Source of the DNA: Pseudomonadota bacterium | GTDB taxonomy: Bacteria > Pseudomonadota > Alphaproteobacteria > Caulobacterales > Aquidulcibacteraceae | Length of the DNA: 64,000 nt | Assembly: GCA_020161405.1 (NCBI GenBank) | Contig: JAIUOD010000003.1 | Location: 124,001-188,000 of the forward strand | Reading direction: 5' to 3' | In this document: positions 39,037 to 48,061 of the stretch, piece after piece | Numbering within the stretch: the stretch's first letter is position 1 | Layout of the letters: each line of letters starts with the position of its first letter | Made by a program: the position numbers and the translations under genes | Notes under the pieces: generated by a model | Database searches by the model: none | What the model saw: the letters and a program-made list of their open reading frames with translations, nothing else | What the model was told of the DNA's origin: nothing

Positions 39037-39662
39037 TTCTTAAGCGCAATCGAAAATACATTTTCAAACATTGGTGTCGTTAAACGGTTGGTTTGCGTAT
39101 TATAACGACTGCAATGGTATGAATCGACAATGCGATAATTACCAATAATATGTTCTGCGGCATGGGCGAATTTATATTGACTTGGTTTTGCGCCCAAAGT
39201 TCGAATAATTGAATCATGTGAAATTTTGCCAAGGCAAATAATTGTATGTAATTTTGGTAAAGCCGCCAAGCGTGCTTTTAAAAAGCCACTACAAATACTT
39301 ATCTCTTGCGGGGTCGGCTTATTTTCAGGTGGTGCACAACGTACAACATTTGAAATAATTACATTTTTTAATTCAATTCCGTCCAAAGGGTCGGCCTTAT
39401 ATTCGCCAAACATAAGGCCAAACTTTTTCAATGTTTGATATAATAATTCACCCGCATAATCACCCGTAAATGGCCTTCCTGTTCGGTTTGCACCCATTCG
39501 CCCAGGTGCAAGCCCTGCAACCAAAATATTTGCATTTTCGTCGCCAAATGAAGGGGCGGGGCCATTAAACCAATCAGGGTTTTCAGCAGCATTTTTATTA
39601 CGATATTCAACCAAACGTGGGCATAAATTGCAATTTTTTGGTGCTTCTTTTGCGAATGTCAT
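39033..39662 (-). CDS. Family 5 (UDGB-type) uracil-DNA glycosylase
   Basis: This enzyme removes uracil, and in some members hypoxanthine, from DNA. The 209-residue protein begins with CNLCPRLVEYR, whose two Cys are iron-sulfur ligands in this superfamily. The active-site block GLAPGRMGANRTGRPFTGD lacks the usual Asp/Asn water-activating residue of family 1 and matches family 5. RCAPPENKPTPQEISIC provides two more Cys, and the intercalation-loop motif SYHCSRYNTQT is also of family 5 type. There is no uvr-type gene nearby. It converges on the small membrane-protein genes. Confidence 0.88.
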   Translation of the reverse strand: MTFAKEAPKNCNLCPRLVEYRNKNAAENPDWFNGPAPSFGDENANILVAGLAPGRMGANRTGRPFTGDYAGELLYQTLKKFGLMFGEYKADPLDGIELKNVIISNVVRCAPPENKPTPQEISICSGFLKARLAALPKLHTIICLGKISHDSIIRTLGAKPSQYKFAHAAEHIIGNYRIVDSYHCSRYNTQTNRLTTPMFENVFSIALKN

Positions 39663-39708
39663 TTAATAGCCTTAATAATTATCAATCCCTATAAAGGCAA
39701 AAAACAAA

Positions 39709-40248
39709 TTGGAAAATAGTAAAAACATCTATATTGGCCTTGGTTCAAATCTTGAATTTGAAAATATGCAAAGTTTGGATGTTTTAAAAAGCGCAATTGA
39801 TGAAATTGCAAAAAAATACAAAGTTTTGAAAATTTCATCTTTTTATGAATCACCTGCATGGCCTGTTGGAAGTGATGCACCTGATTATATAAATTGCGTA
39901 ATAGAGGTTGAAAATAATAATAATGACCCTTTTGATTTGATGCAAAACCTATTGGAAATTGAAAAAAAATATGGGCGTGTACGTGACAAAGAAAATCAAT
40001 GGGCTGCAAGAACTTTGGACATAGATATTGTTGATTTTGGCGGAATTATTTTAGATGAAATAAAAAATAATATTCACCTTAATCTGCCACACCCAAGAAT
40101 GCATTTACGCGATTTCGTAATATTACCACTTAAAGAAATTGCGCCAAATTGGTTTAATCAATCCAAACAAATAGAAATTACAAAGATAAAAGCACAATAT
40201 TTGCAGCTAAATCATCAATTTACTGCAAAGCGCATTCAAGCCTATTGA
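39709..40248 (+). CDS. folK: 6-hydroxymethyl-7,8-dihydropterin pyrophosphokinase
   Basis: FolK activates the pterin with ATP in folate synthesis. The 179-residue protein has IYIGLGSNL at the N-terminus, FYESPAWPVG, the RVRDKENQWAARTLDIDIV signature with the metal-binding Asp-Ile-Asp, and LPHPRMHLRDFVILPL. The start codon is TTG with AAAGG upstream. Divergent from the uracil-DNA glycosylase gene and 58 nt before rpoZ. No folP or folB is adjacent. Confidence 0.95.
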   Translation: MENSKNIYIGLGSNLEFENMQSLDVLKSAIDEIAKKYKVLKISSFYESPAWPVGSDAPDYINCVIEVENNNNDPFDLMQNLLEIEKKYGRVRDKENQWAARTLDIDIVDFGGIILDEIKNNIHLNLPHPRMHLRDFVILPLKEIAPNWFNQSKQIEITKIKAQYLQLNHQFTAKRIQAY

Positions 40249-40306
40249 GAAATTTTAACATTTAAACTATAGGCAAATCATATTTAATACCCTGCAGGAA
40301 ATATAA

Positions 40307-40660
40307 ATGGCACGTGTAACAGTAGAGGATTGCGTAGAACGCGTCCAAAACAGATTTTCTTTGGTTCTTTATGCGGCACATCGTGCACGTCAAATTTCTG
40401 GCGGTGCACCTTTGGCGGTTGATCGCGATCGCGATAAAGACCCTGTGGTTGCGCTTCGTGAAATCGCTGAAACTGCGGTTGAATCTTTCGATTTGCGCGA
40501 TGGTTTGATTGCTTCACTTCGTGAATATCGCCCACAAGCAGTTCGTGAAGAAGAAGAATCTGATTTGCTTGCTCTTGAAGCACCAGTTATTGTTTCTGAA
40601 GATGACGTTATGCGCGCATTGCAACAGGAACAAGAAGCTGCAAGAGATAATGATTATTAA
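40307..40660 (+). CDS. rpoZ: DNA-directed RNA polymerase omega subunit
   Basis: The 117-residue omega subunit helps assemble RNA polymerase and forms part of the ppGpp site with beta-prime. The N-terminal half [20 protein letters not shown] and the ALREIAE segment are conserved; the acidic tail after residue 80 is variable. An AGGAAAT ribosome site precedes the ATG. It is followed by a multi-hairpin spacer and then rsh, the ppGpp synthetase/hydrolase, the common alphaproteobacterial pairing. Confidence 0.95.
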   Translation: MARVTVEDCVERVQNRFSLVLYAAHRARQISGGAPLAVDRDRDKDPVVALREIAETAVESFDLRDGLIASLREYRPQAVREEEESDLLALEAPVIVSEDDVMRALQQEQEAARDNDY

Positions 40661-40771
40661 TTCTTAAATTGCCGCCTTCGGCGCTTTGCGCCTCACTTAG
40701 CAATTTAGATTTAAGCGGACAATAAATTATAAAAAGCGTGGTTTTTATAATTTATTGACTTATTAATTTAG
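40661..40771. repeat. Hairpin cluster between rpoZ and rsh
   Basis: Two inverted repeats lie in tandem. TAAATTGC (40665-40672) pairs with GCAATTTA (40700-40707), enclosing smaller GC-rich stems. CAATAAATTATAAAAA (40720-40735) pairs with TTTTTATAATTTATTG (40742-40757) in a perfect 16-bp stem. The terminator of rpoZ follows at once. Confidence 0.65.
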
Positions 40772-40806
40772 AAAAATCCGAAACAGTGTTTCGGATTTTT
40801 TTGTTT
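40772..40806 (+). terminator. Rho-independent terminator after rpoZ
   Basis: AAAAATCCGAAAC (40772-40784) pairs perfectly with GTTTCGGATTTTT (40788-40800) over 13 bp, with T-rich sequence after it. It separates rpoZ from rsh. Confidence 0.82.
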
Positions 40807-40871
40807 TATTATTAATATTCATTACATATTTGTAGTTGCATATATTTTTCAATCTATGCACAATATAAATA

Positions 40872-43058
40872 ATGACTGAAACACAAACCATTGCACAGCC
40901 AAAGGCGCGGATTTTGCGGCAATATGAATTGCTAGAGCTTATTCGCGCTTATAATCCCGAATTAAACGAGGATATGATTAACCGTGCCTATGTTTATGCC
41001 ACCAAAATGCATGGTTCGCAGCTTAGGGCATCGGGTGATCCATATTATGCGCATCCTGTTGAGGTTGCAGGGATTTTAACGCAATTAAAACTTGATGAGG
41101 CGTCAATTGTAACGGGGCTTTTGCATGATACTGTTGAAGATACAGATGCAACTTATGACGATATTGCGCGCCTTTTTGGTGAAGAAGTTGCGGGGCTTGT
41201 GCAAGGGGTTACCAAACTAACGCAATTAGAGGTAACGGCGGAAAGAACAACCCAAGCTGAAAACCTTCAAAAATTTGTTTTAGCCTTGTCAAAGGATATT
41301 CGGGTTTTATTGGTTAAATTGGCGGATCGTTTGCATAATATGCGAACTTTACATTTTATCAAAAAACACGAAAAGCGCGTGCGTATTGCGCGTGAAACCC
41401 TTGATATTTATGCACCTTTGGCGCGCCGTATTGGCGTGAATAAATTTGCATCCGAACTTGAAGATTTGGCATTTTCATTTTTATATCCTGATGCTTGCGC
41501 TGCTATAAATCAACAACTTGCGCAAAATCGTGAACGTTTCCACAAAGCTAATGATAATGTCGAAGATAGGCTTATCAAAGTTCTTAAAGAAGCAAATATT
41601 GATGCACGGGTTTCAGGGCGCGAAAAAAAATCATATTCAATTTGGCGCAAATTAGACCGCAAAGCCGTATCTTTTGGTGAGATTTCCGATATTTATGGCT
41701 TCCGGGTTTTGGTGAATAGTCCTGAACAATGCTATCTTGCGCTTGCTGCGATACATTCGGCATGGTCATATGTTCCGGGGCGTTTTAAAGATTATATTTC
41801 AGTTCCAAAACCTAATGGTTATCGCTCTTTACATACTGCGGTGGTTGGGCCTGCTGGCATGCGCGCTGAAATTCAAATTCGTACCGATGATATGGATAGG
41901 ATTGCCGAATATGGCGTTGCGGCGCATTGGAAATATAAAAACCATTCTTATGGTTATTTCCCTGATAATGGCATTTCAACCGACCCAATGGCGGCGTTAC
42001 GTGGTATTTTCTCAATCCTCGAAGATGGCGGCGATGCCGAGGATTTTTTTGAAAATGCCAAACTTGAAATGTTTCAAGACCAAGTTTTCATTTTCACGCC
42101 AAAAGGTGACTTACACGCCCTTCCACGCGGTGCAACTTCGGTTGATTTTGCTTATGCGGTTCATACAAAAATTGGTGATACAATTGTTGGCGCGAAAATT
42201 AATGGTGTAAATGCCCCATTAAGAACACCATTGCGTAATGGCGATATTGTTGAAGTTTTACGCTCTGATAAACGCAAACCGCCGCCAAATTGGGAAAGCT
42301 TGGCTATAACGGGTAAGGCACGCTCTGGCATTCGCCGCCTTTTACGTGAAACCGAGCGGGAGGAGTTTGTGATTCTTGGCAAACGCCTTGCGGGCCATGC
42401 TTTAAGACGCTTTGGTATTAATCCCGAAGAAGTAGATTTAAAGAATGCAATTGAAGCATTGAAATTTAAGTCAGCCGATGAATTATATTTTTCAATCGGT
42501 CGTGGCAAACTTACGGGAACCCAACTTGCCGAGGCGGTGGTACCGGGTTTTGTAACCAAAACTGCACTTGGGCATTCGCGCGTTTCAATTGATGATGAAC
42601 ATGGTTCAGATTTCTTGAAGGGTGAGGGGCTAACCGAAGGTGTTGCAATTCATTTCATGCCATGTTGTTCGCCATTACCAGGGGAACGCATCGTTGGGAT
42701 TATTACCCAAGGAAGCGGAATTGAAGTTCATACGATTGATTGTGAAAACCTTGCCAATCATGATGATGATGAGGCATGGGTTGATTTAAGTTGGAATGAA
42801 GAAGCCAATAAACACGGGCTTGCGGTTGCACGCCTTTTGGTATCTTGCGAGAATTCCAAAGGTGTTTTTGCCGAAGTTGGGCGAATTATTGCCAATTCAG
42901 ATGGTAATATCATAAATTTAAAAACCGAAAATCGCCGTGAAGACTTTATAGATTTAGCAATCGATATTGAAGTTGCATCAACCAAGCATTTAAATTCAAT
43001 CGCGGCATCACTGCGTTCTTTGCCTGTCGTGGTTGATGTTGAACGTATTAGAGGTTAA
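40872..43058 (+). CDS. rsh: Bifunctional (p)ppGpp synthetase/hydrolase (Rsh/SpoT)
   Basis: The 728-residue protein makes and degrades (p)ppGpp, the stringent-response alarmone. The HD hydrolase domain (about 45-150) keeps HDTVEDT, so hydrolysis should work. The synthetase domain (about 240-370) has GREKKSYSIWRK and PKPNGYRSLHTAV. A TGS domain (FIFTPKGDLHALPRGATSVDFAY) and a C-terminal ACT domain follow. Both catalytic centres look intact, as expected for the single alphaproteobacterial Rsh enzyme. It sits 24 nt before pyrE. Confidence 0.96.
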   Translation: MTETQTIAQPKARILRQYELLELIRAYNPELNEDMINRAYVYATKMHGSQLRASGDPYYAHPVEVAGILTQLKLDEASIVTGLLHDTVEDTDATYDDIARLFGEEVAGLVQGVTKLTQLEVTAERTTQAENLQKFVLALSKDIRVLLVKLADRLHNMRTLHFIKKHEKRVRIARETLDIYAPLARRIGVNKFASELEDLAFSFLYPDACAAINQQLAQNRERFHKANDNVEDRLIKVLKEANIDARVSGREKKSYSIWRKLDRKAVSFGEISDIYGFRVLVNSPEQCYLALAAIHSAWSYVPGRFKDYISVPKPNGYRSLHTAVVGPAGMRAEIQIRTDDMDRIAEYGVAAHWKYKNHSYGYFPDNGISTDPMAALRGIFSILEDGGDAEDFFENAKLEMFQDQVFIFTPKGDLHALPRGATSVDFAYAVHTKIGDTIVGAKINGVNAPLRTPLRNGDIVEVLRSDKRKPPPNWESLAITGKARSGIRRLLRETEREEFVILGKRLAGHALRRFGINPEEVDLKNAIEALKFKSADELYFSIGRGKLTGTQLAEAVVPGFVTKTALGHSRVSIDDEHGSDFLKGEGLTEGVAIHFMPCCSPLPGERIVGIITQGSGIEVHTIDCENLANHDDDEAWVDLSWNEEANKHGLAVARLLVSCENSKGVFAEVGRIIANSDGNIINLKTENRREDFIDLAIDIEVASTKHLNSIAASLRSLPVVVDVERIRG

Positions 43059-43081
43059 AGCGTTTTGCAAAGGTGTGAATT

Positions 43082-43675
43082 ATGAAAACGCAAAAAGTTC
43101 TTAAAATTTTCGAAGAAGCAGGCGCATTATTAAATGGCCATTTCATTCTTTCTTCTGGTCGTCATAGTCGCCAATTTTTGCAAAAAGCATTTGTGTTTAT
43201 GAACCCAAAGGCCACTGAAAAATTGTGCAAGGCATTGGCAAAAAAAATCAAAAAAGAATTTGGCGAAGTTGAATATATTGTTTCGCCTGCGGTTGGTGCA
43301 ATTATCCCTGGCTATGAAACTGCGCGTCATTTGGGTGCAAAGGCAATGTTTGTAGAACGTGAAGATGGGGTTTTTAAACTTCGCCGTGGTTTTGAAATTC
43401 CAAAAGATGCCAAAGTTGTTGTGGTTGAAGATATTATTTCAACTGGCCTTTCGGTTCGTGAAACTTTGGATGCAATCAAAGATTTGCCAATTAATCTTCT
43501 TGGGGCGGCGGTTTTAATTGATAGATCTGCGGGCAAATCAGATGTCGGCGCGCCTTTGGTTGCATTGGCATCTTTTGAAGTTGAAAGTTTTGCGCCAGAC
43601 GAAATTCCAGATGATTTAAAAGATATTACAGCAGTAAAACCTGGAAGCCGCGCTTTATCACAAAAGAAAAAGTAA
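43082..43675 (+). CDS. pyrE: Orotate phosphoribosyltransferase
   Basis: PyrE converts orotate and PRPP to OMP. The 197-residue protein has the PRPP-binding motif VVVVEDIISTGLSVRETL and the flexible-loop residues in KAMFVEREDGVFKLRRGF. FILSSGRHSRQFLQKA near residue 21 is the substrate-binding start. pdxJ begins 1 nt after its stop. Length matches the alphaproteobacterial type of pyrE. Confidence 0.95.
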   Translation: MKTQKVLKIFEEAGALLNGHFILSSGRHSRQFLQKAFVFMNPKATEKLCKALAKKIKKEFGEVEYIVSPAVGAIIPGYETARHLGAKAMFVEREDGVFKLRRGFEIPKDAKVVVVEDIISTGLSVRETLDAIKDLPINLLGAAVLIDRSAGKSDVGAPLVALASFEVESFAPDEIPDDLKDITAVKPGSRALSQKKK

Positions 43676-43676
43676 A

Positions 43677-44429
43677 ATGAATAGACTACGCCTTGGCATA
43701 AATATTGACCATGTCGCAACCATAAGAAATGCACGTGGCGGCAATCATCCCGATACTATGCGTGCCGCAGAACTTGTAAAGAAAATTGGTGCTGATTCAA
43801 TCACGGTTCATTTACGTGAAGATAGACGCCATATTCGTGATTTGGACGTGATTACACTCGCGGGTTCGATTGATTTGCCGATAAATCTTGAAATGGCGGC
43901 AACCCAAGAAATGCATGATATTGCGCTTAAACTTGCGCCCCATGCAATCTGTCTTGTTCCCGAAAAGCGTGAAGAAAGAACAACAGAAGGTGGCCTTGAT
44001 GCCAAATCTGGCGCTAATTATTTGCGCCCTTATGTTGCGCGCTTGCAGGAAAATGGTTCGCGCGTAAGCCTATTTATTGAACCAAATCTTGCACAGGTGC
44101 AGGCGGCGCATGATATTGGTGCGCGCGCTATTGAACTTCATACTGGTAAATATTGTGATGCAATTACAGATGGTAACATTGACCTTGCCAATGAAGTTTT
44201 GGAAAATATTAAAGCGGCGGCAAAACTTGGCTCCGACCTTGGTTTAGAAGTTCATGCAGGCCATGGCATAACTTATGAAAGTGTCATAGAAATTGCAAAA
44301 ATCCCACATATTATCGAGCTTAATATCGGGCATTTCTTAATCGGCGAGGCGATTTTTGTTGGCCTTGAAGCTGCGATTGAAAAGATGCGAAACATAATGG
44401 ATGAAGTTCGCGAGATTGCGCAAACATGA
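43677..44429 (+). CDS. pdxJ: Pyridoxine 5'-phosphate synthase
   Basis: PdxJ condenses 1-deoxyxylulose 5-phosphate with 3-amino-2-oxopropyl phosphate to pyridoxine phosphate. The 250-residue TIM barrel starts with RLGINIDHVATIRNARGG and contains HLREDRRHI, CLVPEKREERTTEGGLD and EVHAGHGITYESV. Its stop overlaps the acpS start (ATGA), so they are translationally coupled, the conserved pdxJ-acpS order. Confidence 0.97.
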   Translation: MNRLRLGINIDHVATIRNARGGNHPDTMRAAELVKKIGADSITVHLREDRRHIRDLDVITLAGSIDLPINLEMAATQEMHDIALKLAPHAICLVPEKREERTTEGGLDAKSGANYLRPYVARLQENGSRVSLFIEPNLAQVQAAHDIGARAIELHTGKYCDAITDGNIDLANEVLENIKAAAKLGSDLGLEVHAGHGITYESVIEIAKIPHIIELNIGHFLIGEAIFVGLEAAIEKMRNIMDEVREIAQT

Positions 44430-44827
44430 TTTATGGGATTGGTTCTGATATTTGTGTGATTTCAAGAATTGAAAAAACACTTGAACGTTTTGGGACGCGC
44501 TTTGAAAATCGTTGTTTCACAACAATCGAACAGGCCAAGGCAAATAGAACCCCAAAATTGCGCGCTTCATCTTATGCAAAAAGATTTGCCGCAAAAGAAG
44601 CATTCTCAAAAGCAATGGGTACAGGAATTAAATTTGGTGTCGCATGGCGCGAAATTGGCGTTGAAAATGATATATCAGGTAAACCAACAATAAAATTAAC
44701 AGGCAAAACCAAAGAGAAATTTGACAAAATAATTCCCCAAGGTAACAAAGCCAACATTTTTTTAACTATGAGTGATGATTATCCTTATGCTATTGCATAT
44801 GTAATAATTGAATTTTTGCAAATTTAG
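44426..44827 (+). CDS. acpS: Holo-[acyl-carrier-protein] synthase
   Basis: AcpS attaches the 4'-phosphopantetheine of CoA to acyl carrier protein. The 133-residue protein has the metal-binding Asp in GIGSDICVISRIEK and the Glu in RFAAKEAFSKAMGTGI. Family length is normal. It lies between pdxJ (4-nt overlap) and lepB (17-nt gap). Confidence 0.96.
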   Translation: MIYGIGSDICVISRIEKTLERFGTRFENRCFTTIEQAKANRTPKLRASSYAKRFAAKEAFSKAMGTGIKFGVAWREIGVENDISGKPTIKLTGKTKEKFDKIIPQGNKANIFLTMSDDYPYAIAYVIIEFLQI

Positions 44828-44844
44828 GAAAAGAACAAATAATT

Positions 44845-45645
44845 ATGAGCGACACTGTAAGTGACAATAAAGAGGCAAAACCAGATTCTTCTAAGCCAGT
44901 TAAAGAGCAGGAATCTTTTGGTGAAATTGTAAAGACATTACTTTTTGCGCTTCTTATAGCGCTTGCACTTCGAATTTTTATTTTCCAACCATTTAATATT
45001 CCATCTGAATCAATGCGCCCTGGGCTTATTGTCGGTGACTATTTGTTTGTTTCTAAATGGGATTATGGTATTTCAAAAGCATCAATTCCTTTTGAACCTG
45101 AATTATTCAAAGGCCGTATTGGCGGCGGTAAAATTCATCGTGGTGATGTGGTTGTGTTCAAACATCCAGTGCATGAACATGTTGACTATATCAAACGCGT
45201 AATTGGCCTTCCAGGTGATAGAATTCAAGTTGTTGGTGGTCAGGTTATCATTAATGGAACACCGGTTGAAAGAAAGCCGCTTGCCCCTGAAATGATTACC
45301 GATTCTAATAATGATTATAAAAGTACAAATCGTTGGGAAGAAACCCTTCCTGAAGGTAAAAAATACACTGTTTATGATTTTTATGAAGCTGGCCCATTTG
45401 ATAATACCAAAATTTTTGAGGTTCCAGCAGGTCATTATTTCATGATGGGCGATAATCGTGATAATTCAACTGATAGCCGCGCCGACCCAATTGCAGAGCA
45501 AGGCGTTGGTTATGTTCCTGAAGAAAATATTGTCGGTAAAGCGCGTATCGTAATGTTTTCATGGGATGAAGGTGTAAGCCTTATCAAACCATGGACATGG
45601 TTTACTGATTTACGCTATAATCGTATGGCAAAACCGATTAATTAA
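44845..45645 (+). CDS. lepB: Signal peptidase I
   Basis: LepB cleaves signal peptides at the periplasmic face. The 266-residue protein has an N-terminal membrane helix (IVKTLLFALLIALALRIFIF) and the Ser-Lys dyad in IPSESMRPGL and DYIKRVIGLPGD. The GDNRDNSTDSR motif follows near residue 210. It has one membrane span rather than the two of E. coli LepB, as in many alphaproteobacteria. rnc starts 1 nt after its stop. Confidence 0.96.
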   Translation: MSDTVSDNKEAKPDSSKPVKEQESFGEIVKTLLFALLIALALRIFIFQPFNIPSESMRPGLIVGDYLFVSKWDYGISKASIPFEPELFKGRIGGGKIHRGDVVVFKHPVHEHVDYIKRVIGLPGDRIQVVGGQVIINGTPVERKPLAPEMITDSNNDYKSTNRWEETLPEGKKYTVYDFYEAGPFDNTKIFEVPAGHYFMMGDNRDNSTDSRADPIAEQGVGYVPEENIVGKARIVMFSWDEGVSLIKPWTWFTDLRYNRMAKPIN

Positions 45646-45646
45646 T

Positions 45647-46372
45647 ATGTCAAAAAATTATAGAAAAGCACCAAAGAATATTGAAATTGCGTCAAATCCA
45701 AATGATTTGGCGCAATTTGAGCAAGAAATAGGCTATAAATTCCAAAATCAAGAAAACTTGCAACTTGCGCTTATTCATAAAAGCGCGGGCGAGGGTATGT
45801 CAGGCTTTAAATCTAATGAGCGCCTAGAATGGCTTGGTGATAGGGTTTTGGGGCTTATGAGTGCGCGCTTTATCTATAATAATTACCCAAGTATTGAAGA
45901 AGGTGGTTTAACGCGCCTTTTCAACAATGTTGTAAATGGCACAAATTGCGCAGAAGCGGCGCGTAAAATTGGCCTTCACAAATATATGAAAGTTTCAAAA
46001 TCAATTGAAAATGTGCATGGCAATGACAATGTTCTTGGCGACGCCTACGAAGCATTGATTGGCGCTATTTATCTTGATGGCGGTATGGATGCATGTCAAA
46101 AATTGATTGATTTAGCTATTGAATGCGCCAAAACAGGCGGAAATAGTGCCAAAAACTATAAAAGCGCGCTTCAAGAATGGGCACAAAAAAGAAAGTTTCC
46201 ATCACCATCCTATGAAATTATAAGCCGCGAAGGCCCAGATCATGCCCCGAATTTTTTGATAAAAGTTTGTGTCGAGGGGAAATGTGCCGAAGCAAATGGA
46301 AGTTCAAAACAAGCCGCAGAACAAATTGCGGCGCAAATATTATATGAAAGATTAAGTCAAAATGGCCGATAA
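45647..46372 (+). CDS. rnc: Ribonuclease III
   Basis: RNase III cuts double-stranded RNA, including the rRNA precursor. The 241-residue protein has the signature NERLEWLGDRVLGL with the first metal-binding acidic residues, and the second pair in LGDAYEALIGAIYLDGG. The C-terminal double-stranded RNA-binding domain spans about residues 165-238 (NYKSALQEWAQKRKFPSPSYE). It overlaps era by 11 nt, the conserved lepB-rnc-era order. Confidence 0.97.
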   Translation: MSKNYRKAPKNIEIASNPNDLAQFEQEIGYKFQNQENLQLALIHKSAGEGMSGFKSNERLEWLGDRVLGLMSARFIYNNYPSIEEGGLTRLFNNVVNGTNCAEAARKIGLHKYMKVSKSIENVHGNDNVLGDAYEALIGAIYLDGGMDACQKLIDLAIECAKTGGNSAKNYKSALQEWAQKRKFPSPSYEIISREGPDHAPNFLIKVCVEGKCAEANGSSKQAAEQIAAQILYERLSQNGR

Positions 46373-47309
46373 TAAGAACACTAAATGCGGCTATGTTGCC
46401 ATTATTGGTGCGCCAAATGCAGGTAAATCAACGCTTACCAATCAAATGGTTGGGCAAAAAGTTTCAATCATTACACACAAAGTACAAACCACACGCTTCC
46501 CTGTAAAAGGGATTGTAATGAATGGTGATACGCAAATTATCGTTGTAGACACACCAGGGATTTTTGCGCCCAAAAAACGCCTTGACAGGGCAATGGTGGC
46601 ATCTGCTTGGGAAGGCACAAAGGATGCCGATTGCATTGTCTTTATGCTTGATGCGCCTTCAATAAATCGTGCCTTTGCGCGCGAAAATCAGGGTGATAAT
46701 AAGGTTTTAGAGGATTATGAGCGTATTATTGCATCGCTTCAAGATGTAAAAACCCCAATAATATTGGCGCTTAATAAAATTGATGAAATTGAAAAATCTG
46801 CCCTTTTAGATTTGGCAAAAAGATGTTCTGATGATGTAAATTACAAACATATAATGATGATTTCTGCGCTTAGAAACAAAGGTGTAGGTGATTTAGTTAA
46901 TGCAATATCTAAAGAAATGCCGGACGGCCCATTTCTTTATCCAGAAGATCAAGCATCTGATTTGCCATTAAGATTAATGGCCGCCGAAATTACACGCGAA
47001 AAGGTGTTTGAGCGCCTACATGATGAATTACCATATCAGTCAACAGTTGAAACCGACCAATGGCAAGAGCGCCGTGATGGATCAGTTAGGATTGATCAAA
47101 CTTTATATGTAACGCGTGAAAATCACAAAAGAATGGTAATTGGCAAAGGCGGCGAAACCTTAAAACAAATTAGCCGTGCCGCACGCGAAGATATTATAAA
47201 AGAACTTGAAAGAGTGGTTCATTTATTCGTCCATGTAAAAGTTAAAGAAAATTGGACAGATGATAAATCCCATTATACTGAGCGTGGTCTTGATTTTGAT
47301 GCCGAATAG
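46362..47309 (+). CDS. era: GTPase Era
   Basis: Era is a GTPase that binds the 3' end of 16S rRNA during 30S assembly. The 315-residue protein has the G-motifs GAPNAGKST, DTPGI and NKID, then a KH domain with VIGKGGETLKQISRAAREDI. It overlaps rnc by 11 nt; recO follows after 15 nt. Confidence 0.97.
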   Translation: MADNKNTKCGYVAIIGAPNAGKSTLTNQMVGQKVSIITHKVQTTRFPVKGIVMNGDTQIIVVDTPGIFAPKKRLDRAMVASAWEGTKDADCIVFMLDAPSINRAFARENQGDNKVLEDYERIIASLQDVKTPIILALNKIDEIEKSALLDLAKRCSDDVNYKHIMMISALRNKGVGDLVNAISKEMPDGPFLYPEDQASDLPLRLMAAEITREKVFERLHDELPYQSTVETDQWQERRDGSVRIDQTLYVTRENHKRMVIGKGGETLKQISRAAREDIIKELERVVHLFVHVKVKENWTDDKSHYTERGLDFDAE

Positions 47310-47324
47310 GCCAATTTCAAAAAC

Positions 47325-48059
47325 ATGAACCAATGGGAAAGCGATGCAATTTGCCTCAATGCAACCAAATATGGCGAAAATGACGCCATATTAGAGGTTT
47401 TTTGTCGGCAAATTGGGCGTACCAAGGCCTATGTTTATGGCGGCGCTTCAAAACGCAAACGCGCATTATTAGAACCATGTCAAAAACTTCATCTTGCATG
47501 GACTACGCGACAAGAGGGGCAATTGGGTTATTTCGAGCGTCTTGAACCAATTGGTTCAATCGCACCTATTTTTTCCGATAATGCCGCTTTATGTGCTTTA
47601 GGCTCTATTAGCGCCTTATTACATCATGCAATCCCAGAGCAGCAAAAATATGAAAGCCTGTTTGACGCAACTTCTGTATTGATTGATTTATTGGGTTCTT
47701 CAAATGATTGGCCTGCTGCCTATATTGCATGGGAAGTTGGGCTTTTGCAACATACAGGCTTTGGACTTGATTTAAGCCAGTGTGCACTAACTAATTCGAC
47801 AGATAATCTTGCATGGATAAGCCCGAAAACCGGACGTGCCGCAACATATGAGGCAGGACTACCATTTGCGGATAAATTATTGGCGCTACCCAAATTTTTA
47901 TTAGACCCAGACGCGCAAATTAATAAAGGCGATATAGCAGACGGCTTCGCGCTTTGCGGTTGGTTCATAGAACGTGATTTATTACGCCAAAACTTTCAAA
48001 CAATGCCAGAGGCAAGGGCGCGCCTAATATATGCATTAGGGCGCAAAAACCTTTTGTAA
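47325..48059 (+). CDS. recO: DNA repair protein RecO
   Basis: RecO helps load RecA on SSB-coated gaps. The 244-residue protein has an N-terminal OB-fold (AICLNATKYGENDAILEVFC, GGASKRKRALLEPCQ) and a helical C-terminal domain. The zinc-binding Cys residues of some RecO proteins are not obvious here; one CALTNS segment is present. It ends the lepB-rnc-era-recO cluster and converges on a diguanylate cyclase gene. Confidence 0.92.
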   Translation: MNQWESDAICLNATKYGENDAILEVFCRQIGRTKAYVYGGASKRKRALLEPCQKLHLAWTTRQEGQLGYFERLEPIGSIAPIFSDNAALCALGSISALLHHAIPEQQKYESLFDATSVLIDLLGSSNDWPAAYIAWEVGLLQHTGFGLDLSQCALTNSTDNLAWISPKTGRAATYEAGLPFADKLLALPKFLLDPDAQINKGDIADGFALCGWFIERDLLRQNFQTMPEARARLIYALGRKNLL

Positions 48060-48061
48060 TA

